Positions 16,547 to 24,351 of a stretch of 64,000 nucleotides of DNA are shown here, piece by piece; the stretch's first letter is position 1; each line of letters opens with the position of its first letter. The notes below the pieces were generated by a model, which was not told where the DNA came from, did no database searches, and saw only the letters and a list, made by a program, of their open reading frames with translations. The position numbers and the translations under genes are program-made. Source of the stretch: Pseudomonas sp. IB20 (GTDB lineage Bacteria > Pseudomonadota > Gammaproteobacteria > Pseudomonadales > Pseudomonadaceae); NCBI RefSeq assembly GCF_009707325.1, contig NZ_CP046103.1, positions 3,800,885-3,864,884 on the forward strand, read 5' to 3'.

Positions 16547-17025
16547 ACAAACCCGAAAGCCTGCGTGCTCACCTGCTGGCCACCGTCGCCGACTTCAAGC
16601 ACGACCCCGACCGTCTGTTGATATTCATCGACAACGGCAAGGTCCGTTGCACGGCCGCACATACCCTGTCGTTTGAATACAGCTTTGATCTGCAGATCAT
16701 CCTCACCGAGTTCGCCGGTCACCCCGACAGCGTGATTCTGCCCATCCTGGGCTGGCTCAGCGTCAATCAGTCTGAGCTGCTGGAAAACCTAGACAAGGTC
16801 AAAGACGGCATTCAGTTCGAAGCCGACATCCTCGACAATAGCAAAGTGGACCTCAGCATCACCCTGCCACTGACAGAGAAGGTTGTGGTCGGCAAGGATG
16901 ACCAGGGCAACACCACCGTGAAGCACCCGAACGAACCACAGTACGTAGCGGGCTACCTCGATCCGAACTGGAGGCCTGGGGCACAGGGCAACACCAGTGA
17001 GTGGAGAGTGCCGGATGGCGAATAA
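16543..17025 (+). CDS. Tail completion protein (P2 gpR family)
   Basis: A 160-residue protein of the gpR family, needed to finish the top of the contractile tail. The MNKPESLRAHLLATVADFKHDPDRLLIF start (in part) and the SFDLQIILTEFAGHPDSV stretch are characteristic. It overlaps Rz1 by 4 bp and gpS by 11 bp. Confidence 0.92.
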   Translation: MNKPESLRAHLLATVADFKHDPDRLLIFIDNGKVRCTAAHTLSFEYSFDLQIILTEFAGHPDSVILPILGWLSVNQSELLENLDKVKDGIQFEADILDNSKVDLSITLPLTEKVVVGKDDQGNTTVKHPNEPQYVAGYLDPNWRPGAQGNTSEWRVPDGE

Positions 17026-17263
17026 ACTGGAAGCACTGGAGACCTGGGCGGCGGTGCTGATGGATCGGCTGGAGCCAGGCGAACGCAGCAAGCTGGCGCG
17101 GAGCATCGGCCAGGTGCTGCGCCGCAATCAGCAGAAGCGCGTGATGGCGCAGGAAAACCCGGACGGGAGCAAGTTTGCGCCACGTAAGCAGCGGAACCTG
17201 CGCGGAAAGCAGGGCCGGGTTCGTCGAAAGTTAGCGATGTTCAAAGTGCCCACAAAAATATAG
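17015..17263 (+). pseudogene. Tail completion protein gpS, 3'-truncated
   Basis: The first 75 or so residues are normal for the gpS / virion morphogenesis family (LEALETWAAVLMDRLEPGER, NPDGSKFAPRKQRNLRGKQG). Complete family members continue to about 150 residues with a conserved region ending in LGF...D. Here the frame changes into unrelated sequence after RRKLAMF (about 17236) and stops at 82 residues. The foreign sequence is the 5' part of a minus-strand gene, so a deletion has removed the 3' ends of both convergent genes. This alone should block tail completion. Confidence 0.8.
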
Positions 17264-17355
17264 TCATCACTCTTTATACTTTTGGACCAGGGAGCAAGTG
17301 CCTCTAAAAAGCCTTGAGCCGTTTTGAACTTTCTCTCGTTAATATATCCCTTCAT
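17237..17355 (-). pseudogene. 5' fragment of a moron gene, possibly FRG-domain
   Basis: On the minus strand a clear GGGGGAG ribosome site precedes ATG at 17355, and about 37 residues follow (MKGYINERKFKTAQGFLEAL, then APWSKSIKSDDYIF) before the frame runs into the antisense of gene S. The stretch FLEALAPWSKSIKSDDYIF resembles the beginning of FRG domains, which usually continue with RGQ/RGH; here that continuation is lost at the junction. The codons are AT-richer than the phage genes around it, as expected for cargo. The S-V gap is a known insertion spot in P2 relatives. The family call is weak. Confidence 0.4.
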
Positions 17356-17387
17356 AACTCCCCCATCAGTCCGTTAGACTTTCAACC

Positions 17388-17408
17388 TTGTAATACGACT
17401 TGCTACAA
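17388..17408. promoter_or_regulatory. Late-operator palindrome TTGTA-N11-TACAA (V)
   Basis: The inverted repeat is CTTGTA-N11-TACAAG, with 6-bp arms, 48 bp before the gene V start. It corresponds to the P2 PV late promoter. A second hairpin overlaps it (CGACTTG-CTA-CAAGTCG). Confidence 0.7.
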
Positions 17409-17455
17409 GTCGTTACCTCTTTCGTGCGCGCGACGAACTCTACACCATCGGCGCC

Positions 17456-18034
17456 ATGAACGACTTCGCCGCCCTCTCTCGCATGCTTGAAAACCTCATC
17501 CGCTTCGGCGTCATCGCCGCCGTGCAGATGAAGCCCCCGCGCGTGAAAGTAAAAACCGGAGAGCTGACCACCGCCTGGCTGCCATGGCTTGCCCTGCGCG
17601 CCGGTTCTGATCGTGAGTGGGACCCGCCAACACTCGACGAACAGGTGATGCTGTTCAGTCCCTCCGGCCAGCTCGCCAACGGTATCGTCGTAACCGGCGT
17701 ATTCAGCGAACACATCCCGGCTAACGGCGACCGCGCCGGTCTGCATCGCCGCACCTACGCCGATGGCGCCGTGATCGAGTACGACAGCGTCGCTCATCAC
17801 CTCAACGCAACACTACCCAGCAGCGGAACCACCAGCCTGGTGAGCAAGGGCGGAATCAACATCATCGGCCCCATCAATCACCTGGGTGACTACAACCAGA
17901 CCGGCAATCAGAACGTAGTCGGCCGGGTAGACGTTTCGGAAGACGTGGTCGCGGCGGGCGTCAGCCTGGTCAATCACCTGACCTCTGGCGTCAAACAGGG
18001 CACCGACCAGTCCGGGAGGCCTATACCAACATGA
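17456..18034 (+). CDS. Baseplate spike protein (P2 gpV family)
   Basis: A 192-residue spike protein that tips the contractile tail and pierces the outer membrane. The N-terminal half is the OB-fold gp45-like domain (VAAVQMKPPRVKVKTGEL in part, VMLFSPSGQLANGIV), followed by a short beta-helix region (GGINIIGPINHLGDYNQTGN) and the C-terminal tip. In P2 and relatives the tip carries an HxH iron-binding motif (like GHTHGGV). Here the matching segment reads VNHLTSGV, so the second His is Thr and the iron site may be absent. It is the first gene of the V-W-J-I operon. Confidence 0.9.
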   Translation: MNDFAALSRMLENLIRFGVIAAVQMKPPRVKVKTGELTTAWLPWLALRAGSDREWDPPTLDEQVMLFSPSGQLANGIVVTGVFSEHIPANGDRAGLHRRTYADGAVIEYDSVAHHLNATLPSSGTTSLVSKGGINIIGPINHLGDYNQTGNQNVVGRVDVSEDVVAAGVSLVNHLTSGVKQGTDQSGRPIPT

Positions 18035-18375
18035 ACCGAGAAACCGGCGGCGCCATCGGCACTCTGGACCATATCGCCCAGTCCATTCCCGACGTCCTCA
18101 CCACCCGTATTGGCACCCGCGTAATGCGCCGCGAATACGGCAGCCTACTGCCCGAGCTGATTGACCATCCTTTCAACGACGTCACCCGCCTACGGGCATA
18201 CTCGGCCACGGTCATGGCATTGATGCGCTGGGAGACTCGTATCAGCCTCAGCCGTGTTCAGTTTCGCGGTGCCAGCCTTCAAGGCAAGTCGGAGCTGGAT
18301 CTGGAGGGCAGCGTAGTGGACAGCAATGAAGCGTTCAGCATGAGCATTCCGCTGCAACTGGGAGGCAGTGTATGA
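18031..18375 (+). CDS. Baseplate assembly protein (P2 gpW, gp25-like)
   Basis: A 114-residue gp25/lysozyme-like baseplate wedge protein. The IAQSIPDVLTTRIGTRVMRREYGS segment (in part) holds the EYG-type motif of this family that contacts the sheath, and PFNDVTRLRAYSATVMALMRWE follows (in part). It overlaps V and J by 4 bp each. The length is normal. Confidence 0.94.
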   Translation: MNRETGGAIGTLDHIAQSIPDVLTTRIGTRVMRREYGSLLPELIDHPFNDVTRLRAYSATVMALMRWETRISLSRVQFRGASLQGKSELDLEGSVVDSNEAFSMSIPLQLGGSV

Positions 18376-19283
18376 ACAGCTTCGCAGCCATCGACCTCAG
18401 CCAACTGCCACCGCCGCAGATCGTCGAGCAGATCGACTTCGAGCTGATCCTGGCCGAGCGTAAGGCCTACATGATCAGCCTGTGGCCGGTTGAGGAACAG
18501 CCTATGATCGCCGCGCGCCTCGACATGGAGTCGGAGCCGCTGGCGAAGCTGCTGCAAGAGAACGCCTACCGCGAAACCGTGTGGCGGCAGCGTGTCAATG
18601 AAGCCTCCCTGGCCAACCTGCTCGCCACCGCCCGTGATGCTGATCTAGAACAGCTGGCTGCCAACTTCAACGTCAAGCGGCTGGTCATCCAGGAAGGCAA
18701 GGCATCGGCGGTGCCGCCCGTGCCCAGGCTCATGGAGGCCGACGACAGCCTACGCGAGCGGGCGCAAATGGCATGGGAAGGCCTGAGCACCGCCGGCCCG
18801 CGCAACAGCTACATTTTCCACGCGCGTGGGGCAGATGGCCGGGTTGCTGACGCCACCGCAGAAAGCCCCTCGCCTGCCGTTGCCGTCATCACCGTGCAAT
18901 CGTTGCTCGGCGATGGCACGGCGTCTGCGGATCTGCTTGCCGCCGTCAGCGCCTATGTCAGCGACGATGACCGCCGCCCGGTGGCCGACCGCTTGACCGT
19001 CCAGGGCGCTGAAATCGTCCGTTACCAGGTCAAAGCAAAACTTTACCTCCTGTCCAGCGGGCCTGAGTCGGAACCGATTCTTGCCGCAGCCGAAACACGC
19101 TTGCAGGCTTACGTCAGCCAACGCCGTCGCCTCGGTATGGAAGTGTCAGAGTCGGCCATTCACGCGGCCTTGCACGTTGAAGGTGTCCGCAAGGTCGAGC
19201 TGGAAGACTGGGTTGATATCGTTGCGACCAAAGCTCAGGCGCCGTATTGCACCGGCACGACTGTCACGCGAGGTATCGAGTAA
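18372..19283 (+). CDS. Baseplate assembly protein (P2 gpJ family)
   Basis: A 303-residue baseplate wedge protein. The IDLSQLPPPQIVEQIDFE start and the LRERAQMAWEGLSTAGPRNSY segment (in part) are family hallmarks, and SPSPAVAVITVQSLLGDGT continues the central sheet. It bridges spike, wedge and fibre attachment in the baseplate. Its TAA overlaps the ATG of gpI (TAATG). Confidence 0.94.
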   Translation: MNSFAAIDLSQLPPPQIVEQIDFELILAERKAYMISLWPVEEQPMIAARLDMESEPLAKLLQENAYRETVWRQRVNEASLANLLATARDADLEQLAANFNVKRLVIQEGKASAVPPVPRLMEADDSLRERAQMAWEGLSTAGPRNSYIFHARGADGRVADATAESPSPAVAVITVQSLLGDGTASADLLAAVSAYVSDDDRRPVADRLTVQGAEIVRYQVKAKLYLLSSGPESEPILAAAETRLQAYVSQRRRLGMEVSESAIHAALHVEGVRKVELEDWVDIVATKAQAPYCTGTTVTRGIE

Positions 19284-20026
19284 TGGGCGCCCAGCAGCTG
19301 CTGCCGGGAAACGCCACGCCACTGGAACGCCAAGCAGCGCAAGCACTCGCGCAAATTCAGCGCGTGCCCATCCCTCTGCGCCAGCTCTGCAACCCCGACA
19401 CTTGCCCGCTTGCACTGCTGCCATATCTGGCCTGGGCTTTTTCGGTTGATCGCTGGGATAGCAAATGGACCGAGGCCGCGAAACGGTCTGCCATTCGCTC
19501 ATCCCACTTCATCCACTCTCGCAAGGGCACCATCGGCGCCCTGCGCCGCGTGGTTGAGCCGCTCGGTTATCTGATCGAAGTACTGGAATGGTGGCAAACC
19601 ACCCCACTCGGTGTGCCAGGCACCTTCGCCATCAAAGTCGGCGTTCTGGAAACCGGTATCACCGAAGAGATGTACCAGGAGCTGACCTGGCTGATCGATG
19701 ACGCCAGGCCAGTCACCCGCCACCTGACCGGCCTGGCTATCAGCCTTGAAACCACCGGAGTGATGAACGTCTTCGCCAGCGTTTACGAGGGCGATGAAAT
19801 CGACGTCTACCCGCCAGTACTGCGGGACATCGTCACCACGGGCGTCATCGGCGCGGCCGGCCGAGAAGAATCCATCGACACCGTCAACGTTTACCCGCCG
19901 AGCCCCGGCGTCATCGACCTTGCCTGCTACATCGGCGCTGCCGGGCGGGAACACTCCATCGACACACTCTTGGCTGTCGGCATAAATGCAGCAGCGTCAG
20001 TAACGTCACCGCGCATCAACCTGTAG
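19283..20026 (+). CDS. Tail protein I (P2 gpI family), extended C-terminus
   Basis: A 247-residue protein. Residues 1-165 are standard gpI (LLPGNATPLERQAAQALAQI, SHFIHSRKGTIGALRRVVEP), which forms the baseplate wedge that holds the tail fibre. The last 75 residues contain a degenerate repeat, VYPP...GVIGAAGREESIDT followed by VYPP...CYIGAAGREHSIDT, probably small beta motifs at the fibre side. In complete P2 relatives the next genes are the tail fibre and its chaperone, but here the sheath gene follows after only 91 bp. The stop codon overlaps a late-operator palindrome. Confidence 0.88.
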   Translation: MGAQQLLPGNATPLERQAAQALAQIQRVPIPLRQLCNPDTCPLALLPYLAWAFSVDRWDSKWTEAAKRSAIRSSHFIHSRKGTIGALRRVVEPLGYLIEVLEWWQTTPLGVPGTFAIKVGVLETGITEEMYQELTWLIDDARPVTRHLTGLAISLETTGVMNVFASVYEGDEIDVYPPVLRDIVTTGVIGAAGREESIDTVNVYPPSPGVIDLACYIGAAGREHSIDTLLAVGINAAASVTSPRINL

Positions 20027-20041
20027 GGCCACCCGTTACAA
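20021..20041. promoter_or_regulatory. Late-operator palindrome CTGTA-N11-TACAA (FI)
   Basis: The third copy of the late operator, with one mismatch in the left arm, lies 77 bp before gene FI and overlaps the stop codon of gpI. It corresponds to the P2 PF promoter. Identical arm spacing at all three sites argues that they bind the same activator. Confidence 0.65.
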
Positions 20042-20117
20042 GCCTGCGCGCTCGCCCAACCGGCGCGCGCGCGGCAGCCTGTGCACTGTCATTCCATCAC
20101 AGCGCAGGCAACCACCC

Positions 20118-21222
20118 ATGGCCGGTTCAGACTATCTCCACGGCGTGCGGGTCATCGAACTCAACGACGGCACCCGCCCCATTCGCACCATCCCCACCGC
20201 AGTCATCGGCCTGGTTTGCACGGCTGAAGATGCTGACCCACTTATGTTCCCGCTGGACACGCCTGTCCTGCTGACCAGTGTTCGAGCCGCGATTGGCAAA
20301 GCCGGCGTCAAAGGTACCCTGGCGACCAGTCTGCAAGCCATTGACGACCAGACAAAGCCCTACGCCATCGTGGTGCGGGTCAAGGAAGGCGCTGACGAAG
20401 CGACCACCATCAGCGCATTGATCGGTACCACCACTGCCGACGGCAAATACACCGGCATGAAAGCCCTGCTTGCTGCCAAGGCCCGCGTGGGCATGACGCC
20501 GCGCATCCTCGGTGTGCCAGGTCTCGACAGTTTGCCGGTGGCCACCGCCCTGGTATCCGTTGCCCAGGACCTGCGCGCCTTCGCCTACGTCCATGCCTGG
20601 AACTGCAAAACCAAGGAAGAGGTGGTCGCCTACCGCGAGAACTTCGGCGCTCGCGAGCTGATGGTGATCTGGCCGGACTTCCTCAACTGGGACACCGTCA
20701 TCAGCAAGACTGTTGCCGCGTCGGCAGTGGCGCGCGCCCTCGGCCTGCGAGCGAAGATCGATCAGGAAACCGGCTGGCACAAGACTCTCTCCAACGTCGC
20801 AGTCAACGGCGTCACCGGCATCAGCGCCGACGTGTTCTGGGATCTGCAGAACCCGGCCACCGACGCCAACTACCTCAACAGCAATGAAGTCACCACCCTC
20901 ATCAACGAGGGCGGGTTTCGCTTCTGGGGTAGCCGTACGTGCAGCGACGATCCGTTGTTCGCCTTCGAAAATTACACCCGAACCGCGCAGATCCTCGCCG
21001 ACACCATGGCCGAGGCGCACATGTGGGCTGTGGACAAGCCCATGCACGCCTCCCTGGTGCGCGACATCATCGAAGGCATCAACGCGAAGTTCCGCGAATT
21101 GATTGCCCAGGGCTACCTGATCGGTGGCAGTTGCTGGTACCCGGAGGACATCAACGATAAAGACACCCTCAAGGATCACCGACCGCTATCTGATGACGTT
21201 CGCCAGCCAGATCAACAGCTGA
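20118..21222 (+). pseudogene. Tail sheath protein (P2 gpFI), internal deletion and frameshift
   Basis: Codons 1 to about 351 (MAGSDYLHGVRVIELNDGTR to GSCWYPEDINDKDTLK) are a normal contractile sheath protein. The expected next segment, the AGKLYIDYDYTPVPPLE-type strand, is missing. Immediately after CTCAAG (21171) the correct C-terminus ITDRYLMTFASQINS follows, one frame out, ending at TGA 21220-21222. So roughly 70-80 bp are deleted and the frame is broken. As sequenced, translation runs on in the wrong frame to 21350, into gene FII. The lost strand joins neighbouring subunits in contractile sheaths, so the product should not polymerise. Confidence 0.88.
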
Positions 21223-21279
21223 ACCGGGTCTCCCCGCAAGGGGAGTTAACCCCATGCCAAACACCCGGAGAACACCGCT

Positions 21280-21669
21280 ATGGCTATGCCACGCAAACTG
21301 AAAAACCTCATGCTCTTCAACGACGCCAACATCTACAGAGGCGTGGTTAAGTCCGTCACCCTGCCCGCCCTTGGCCGCAAGATGGAAGCCTATCGCGGCG
21401 GCGGCATGAACGGCCCGGTCAAAGCTGACTTGGGCTTCTCCGACGACGGTATCCAGTTCGAATGGAAAACCGGCGGCCTGGATCTGATCAGCCTGAAACA
21501 GTTCGCCATGGTGAATGCGTCGGGCGTGGCATTGCGCTTTACCGGCGCATTTGAGCAGGACGACACAGGCGAAGTCAGCGCCGTGGAAGTCGTCGTGCGT
21601 GGCCGTCACGAGACCATTGAAATGGGCGACGCCACAAGGTGTCCGGTTTTTTGCTACAGAAATCGATGA
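21280..21669 (+). pseudogene. Tail tube protein (P2 gpFII), 3'-truncated
   Basis: A GGAG site precedes ATG 21280. The first 119 residues or so are a good gpFII (PRKLKNLMLFNDANIYRGVV in part, GEVSAVEVVVRGRHETIEMG in part), the inner tube of the contractile tail. Full-length members run to about 170 residues with a TACSYYKLTIDG segment. Here that part is absent, and after GDA (about 21634) the sequence jumps into gene E. The frame ends with TRCPVFCYRNR, which is read-through of E in the wrong frame. Confidence 0.85.
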
Positions 21670-21949
21670 AGACGGACGCATCCCTCGTTGCGTAGAGGAC
21701 GCCATGGCCGACCTGGCCGTGATTTTTCACTGGGCACCGGCTGACATGGATCAGTTGGGCCTGCAAGAACTGATGGACTGGCGCTGGGTGATCGAGAGCC
21801 TGAGCGAGAACAAGACAATCTTTTTCAGCGACGGCACGCCACGGCGTATCGAGTTCACCCTGAGCCTGAAGCGCACCGACGATGACCGCATCGACCTTCT
21901 CGGTGCCGGTACCAGCATCGGCGTCAACATTCTGCGAGGCCTGCTGTGA
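21638..21949 (+). pseudogene. Fused remnants of gpE, gpE' and gpU (tape measure lost)
   Basis: In one open frame three pieces follow each other. GVRFFATEIDEDGRIPRCVED is the C-terminal end of tail chaperone gpE. MADLAVIFHWAPADMDQLGL and QELMDWR form most of gpE' (its own ATG at 21704). Then, after 21783, WVIESLSENKTIFFSDGTPR to NILRGLL is the C-terminal third of gpU. The whole tape-measure gene T, normally about 2.5 kb between E' and U, and the N-terminus of U are gone. The U stop overlaps the GTG of gene D (GTGA) as in intact phages. A tail without tape measure cannot assemble. Confidence 0.85.
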
Positions 21950-22602
21950 TCGAATCGGTAATCTCCAAGGTCACAGGCTACGTGCGCAGCACGGCCGAGC
22001 GGTACGTTCGTGACGCGGCCTACCCGGTGCCCGCCTTCCGGCTCACCGTCGACGGTCTGGACATCGCCCAACTGATCAGCCCTCGTCTGATGGGCCTGGA
22101 GCTGACCGACAACCGCGGCGTTGAGGCAGACCAACTCAGCATCACCCTCAGCGACCACGACGGCCTGCTGGCGATTCCCCCCAAGGGCGCGGTGTTGCGG
22201 TTGTGGCTGGGTTGGAGCGACACCGGACTGGTGGACAAGGGCACCTACACCGTCGACGAAACCGAACATAGTGGCGCGCCGGACGTACTCAGCATCCGTG
22301 CTCGATCGGCAGACCTGCGCAAGGGCTTGAAAACCAAACGGGAGCGTAGCTGGAGCAACACCACACTCGGCGACGTCCTGGGCGATATCGCCGTAGGCAA
22401 CGGTCTGACCGCGACCATCGCAGGCGCCCTCGACGGATTGCCCATCCTGCAGCTCGACCAGGCCAACGAGTCCGACGCCAACTTGATCAGCCGTCTGGGC
22501 GAGGAATTCGACGCGGTGGCCAGCGTGAAAGCGGGTTGCCTGTTGTGCCTGCCGGCGGGTGGCGGCAAGACGGCCAGCGGCCTGGACCTTGTACCACCTT
22601 AG
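21946..22602 (+). pseudogene. Tail protein gpD, 3'-truncated
   Basis: This starts at a GTG inside the gpU stop. The first 212 residues or so match gpD, the baseplate hub (PVPAFRLTVDGLDIAQLISP, VEADQLSITLSDHDGLLAIP). Members of the family are about 330-350 residues long; this one stops at 218 with LDLVPP instead of continuing. Downstream, the late activator Ogr and the minus-strand lysogenic repressor that normally follow are both absent. A deletion from within D to the early promoter region explains all three losses. Confidence 0.85.
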
Positions 22603-22665
22603 GCTATCCCAATTATCAGGGACAAAATCGCCACATCATCACGCGAAATCACACGAATCCGAACT

Positions 22666-22881
22666 ATGCACGCCACCTACGCACCCGAGCAAGCATGCCA
22701 GGCCGCTAGAACCCGCCTGGAATTGAGAGGCATGTCCGTCAAGGACTTTGCCATTCAATACGACCTTCACCCTTCAACCGTTTACGCCGTGCTGAACGGG
22801 CAGAAGAAATGTCTGCGCGGTGAAGCTCATCGCGCCGCCGTTTTGCTCGGCATCAAAAAAGATGGCGTGATTACAAACTAG
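22666..22881 (+). CDS. Phage DNA-binding regulator, BcepMu gp16-like (Cro position)
   Basis: A 71-residue helix-turn-helix protein. RGMSVKDFAIQYDLHPSTVY is the HTH and VLNGQKKCLRGEAHRAAVLL is the conserved tail seen in gp16-like small phage regulators. It is the first gene of the early operon, the place of Cox/Cro in P2 relatives, and probably controls the early promoter. The partner repressor gene that should diverge from it is missing. Confidence 0.8.
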   Translation: MHATYAPEQACQAARTRLELRGMSVKDFAIQYDLHPSTVYAVLNGQKKCLRGEAHRAAVLLGIKKDGVITN

Positions 22882-22910
22882 GGCCTCTGGCTCCAAGGGG
22901 AAACCAGAAG

Positions 22911-23384
22911 ATGAAACGCCCAGTTCTAGACAGCAGAAAGAGCGTAGTTATGGCCGTTATCGGCGCCTACCCAGGCGGTCGGTCTTACGCCTCGGCTGAC
23001 CTCGGTATGCCGCTGAAGAAATTCGACAACCAGGCCTACGAAAACGCCGGCAGTCGCCCGCTGACCGACGAACACATCCACCGCCTGGAACAAGTCGCTG
23101 GCACCACGTTCTTGGCCGATTACATCGCTTCAATGTACGGCGGCATGTTCGTACCCCTGAGCGTCCCGGAGAACCTGGACAACGTGGAGTTGTACAGCCG
23201 CTCGCTCAAGGCCTCGGCCCAGCGGGGCAAGGTAGACCAGATCATGTCTGCCGCCCTGGATGACGGAGTGATCGAAAGGCGTGAAGCCGACGCGATCATC
23301 GCTGCCCTAATCACCTACATGTCGGCCCGCTACGCAGAAGTGTTCGCGACGATCCAGCTTTATAGCCAAGGAGCCGTCCAGTGA
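22911..23384 (+). CDS. Phage regulatory CII / YmfL-family protein
   Basis: A 157-residue protein of the P2-type CII/YmfL family. The SVVMAVIGAYPGGRSYASAD start, FDNQAYENAGSRPLTDEHIH (both in part) and the C-terminal helix pair are typical. It is thought to regulate early phage genes by DNA binding. A GGGGAAACCAGAAG ribosome region precedes the ATG. Its TGA overlaps a GTG that opens a 75-codon frame. Confidence 0.85.
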   Translation: MKRPVLDSRKSVVMAVIGAYPGGRSYASADLGMPLKKFDNQAYENAGSRPLTDEHIHRLEQVAGTTFLADYIASMYGGMFVPLSVPENLDNVELYSRSLKASAQRGKVDQIMSAALDDGVIERREADAIIAALITYMSARYAEVFATIQLYSQGAVQ

Positions 23385-23394
23385 GTTCTTGCCA

Positions 23395-23601
23395 TCAGCC
23401 CTTGCCAAGCCGCGCCTTGATCTCTTTCAACGCGGTCGCTACGTCGTCAACAGCAAAGCGGATGTCTTCGGCACTCACTACCAGTGCGGGCGCCCCTCTG
23501 TCGGTCAGCAATGTCGCGTCTCGACCACGCATGACTTTCTCCAGTGCTTCATGCCGCTCCTGCAGACGTTGCAGCAGGCAGATGTGGTCATTCGTCGCCA
23601 G
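23395..23601 (-). other. Uncertain coding region; minus strand looks more protein-like
   Basis: Two readings compete. On the plus strand a frame from GTG 23381 to TGA 23608 overlaps the stops and starts of its neighbours (GTGA, ATGA), followed by a 19-codon frame (23605-23664), but its product is a Ser/Arg/Thr-rich string typical of antisense reading. On the minus strand the last 67 codons read as a natural helical protein (LLQRLQERHEALEKVMRGRD, then ATALKEIKARLGKG at the end) with good codon use, but no ATG/GTG start with a ribosome site is visible. This may be an inverted or 5'-truncated small gene. Confidence 0.35.
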
Positions 23602-23663
23602 GCAATGAAAACGGCAAACGATCAGCCCGATCTGCTGGACCAACTGGAAATGGAGCGTGCGTG

Positions 23664-24035
23664 ATGAACCTCGATCAACAGACTCATGACTACCGCAGCA
23701 GCATGCAACACGCTGCTTTCGCTTACCTGCAACGCCATGAGGCAGAACACCTGGTGGATTCCGATCTGTTGTTCGATCGTTGTATTCGCCACCTGACCCT
23801 TGCATTGGAAGTGCCCGTATTCATGGCACCAAAACTTGTCCACAACGCCTGGACTGAATTGCAGGTGATCAAGAAGCGCCGTTGGATCGGCATCGACTGG
23901 GCCAGTGGGGCTGACAGCACTCGTGTCCTCTTAGTGGACGTTCTCGCCGGCAAAGCCTTCCCGATGTCGGCTAGGTTTCTGCCGCAGAAACTGCTCGACC
24001 AGCGCAACGCCGTACACAAGCCACACCCTCAGTAA
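23664..24035 (+). CDS. Hypothetical phage protein
   Basis: A 123-residue soluble protein with His-rich helical N-terminus (YLQRHEAEHLVDSDLLFDRC in part) and a mixed C-terminus (RRWIGIDWASGADSTRVLLV in part). The ATG overlaps an upstream TGA (ATGA), so it is in the early operon. No known motif; the IGIDWASG string loosely recalls RNase H-like folds but catalytic residues are not convincing. The function is unknown. Confidence 0.65.
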   Translation: MNLDQQTHDYRSSMQHAAFAYLQRHEAEHLVDSDLLFDRCIRHLTLALEVPVFMAPKLVHNAWTELQVIKKRRWIGIDWASGADSTRVLLVDVLAGKAFPMSARFLPQKLLDQRNAVHKPHPQ

Positions 24036-24111
24036 CGCTCCCTTTTAACCCCCCGCCCTGCCCCATCCCCAATGGGTTTGGGTGAGCTTTGCCCGCAATC
24101 CGAGGTGGACC

Positions 24112-24345
24112 ATGGAAATCGACATCGCCATCACCGCAAAACTGCCCCGCGACCAGGCCGAGGCACTACTCGTTGAGCTCCGTGCGCAGTACGCGTTGCT
24201 GTTCAACGAGCATTGGTATGACGACCGCTTTCGCTTGATCCCCGAGGGTTTGCGGCATGGCTCGTTGCTGGTGGCTTTCCCTGGGTTGGCTGCACGAAAA
24301 AGCCTGATTGGCGCCCTTAAACACAGTCTCGACGAAGCGAAGTAA
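24112..24345 (+). CDS. Small hypothetical phage protein
   Basis: A 77-residue protein (MEIDIAITAKLPRDQAEALL...) starting at the ATG with GAGGTGG just upstream; an earlier in-frame ATG at 24082 lacks a site. It is an alpha/beta domain with no recognised motif. It lies six bases before the replication gene in the same operon, so a role near replication is possible but unproven. Confidence 0.65.
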   Translation: MEIDIAITAKLPRDQAEALLVELRAQYALLFNEHWYDDRFRLIPEGLRHGSLLVAFPGLAARKSLIGALKHSLDEAK

Positions 24346-24351
24346 GCCACG

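Noticed and set aside
20127..21179. 350-codon minus-strand frame opposite the sheath gene
   Set aside because: It is an antisense shadow; the sheath reading is unambiguous.
22588..22608. TTGTA near the end of truncated gene D as a fourth late operator
   Set aside because: The right half TACAA is missing at the required 11-base spacing.
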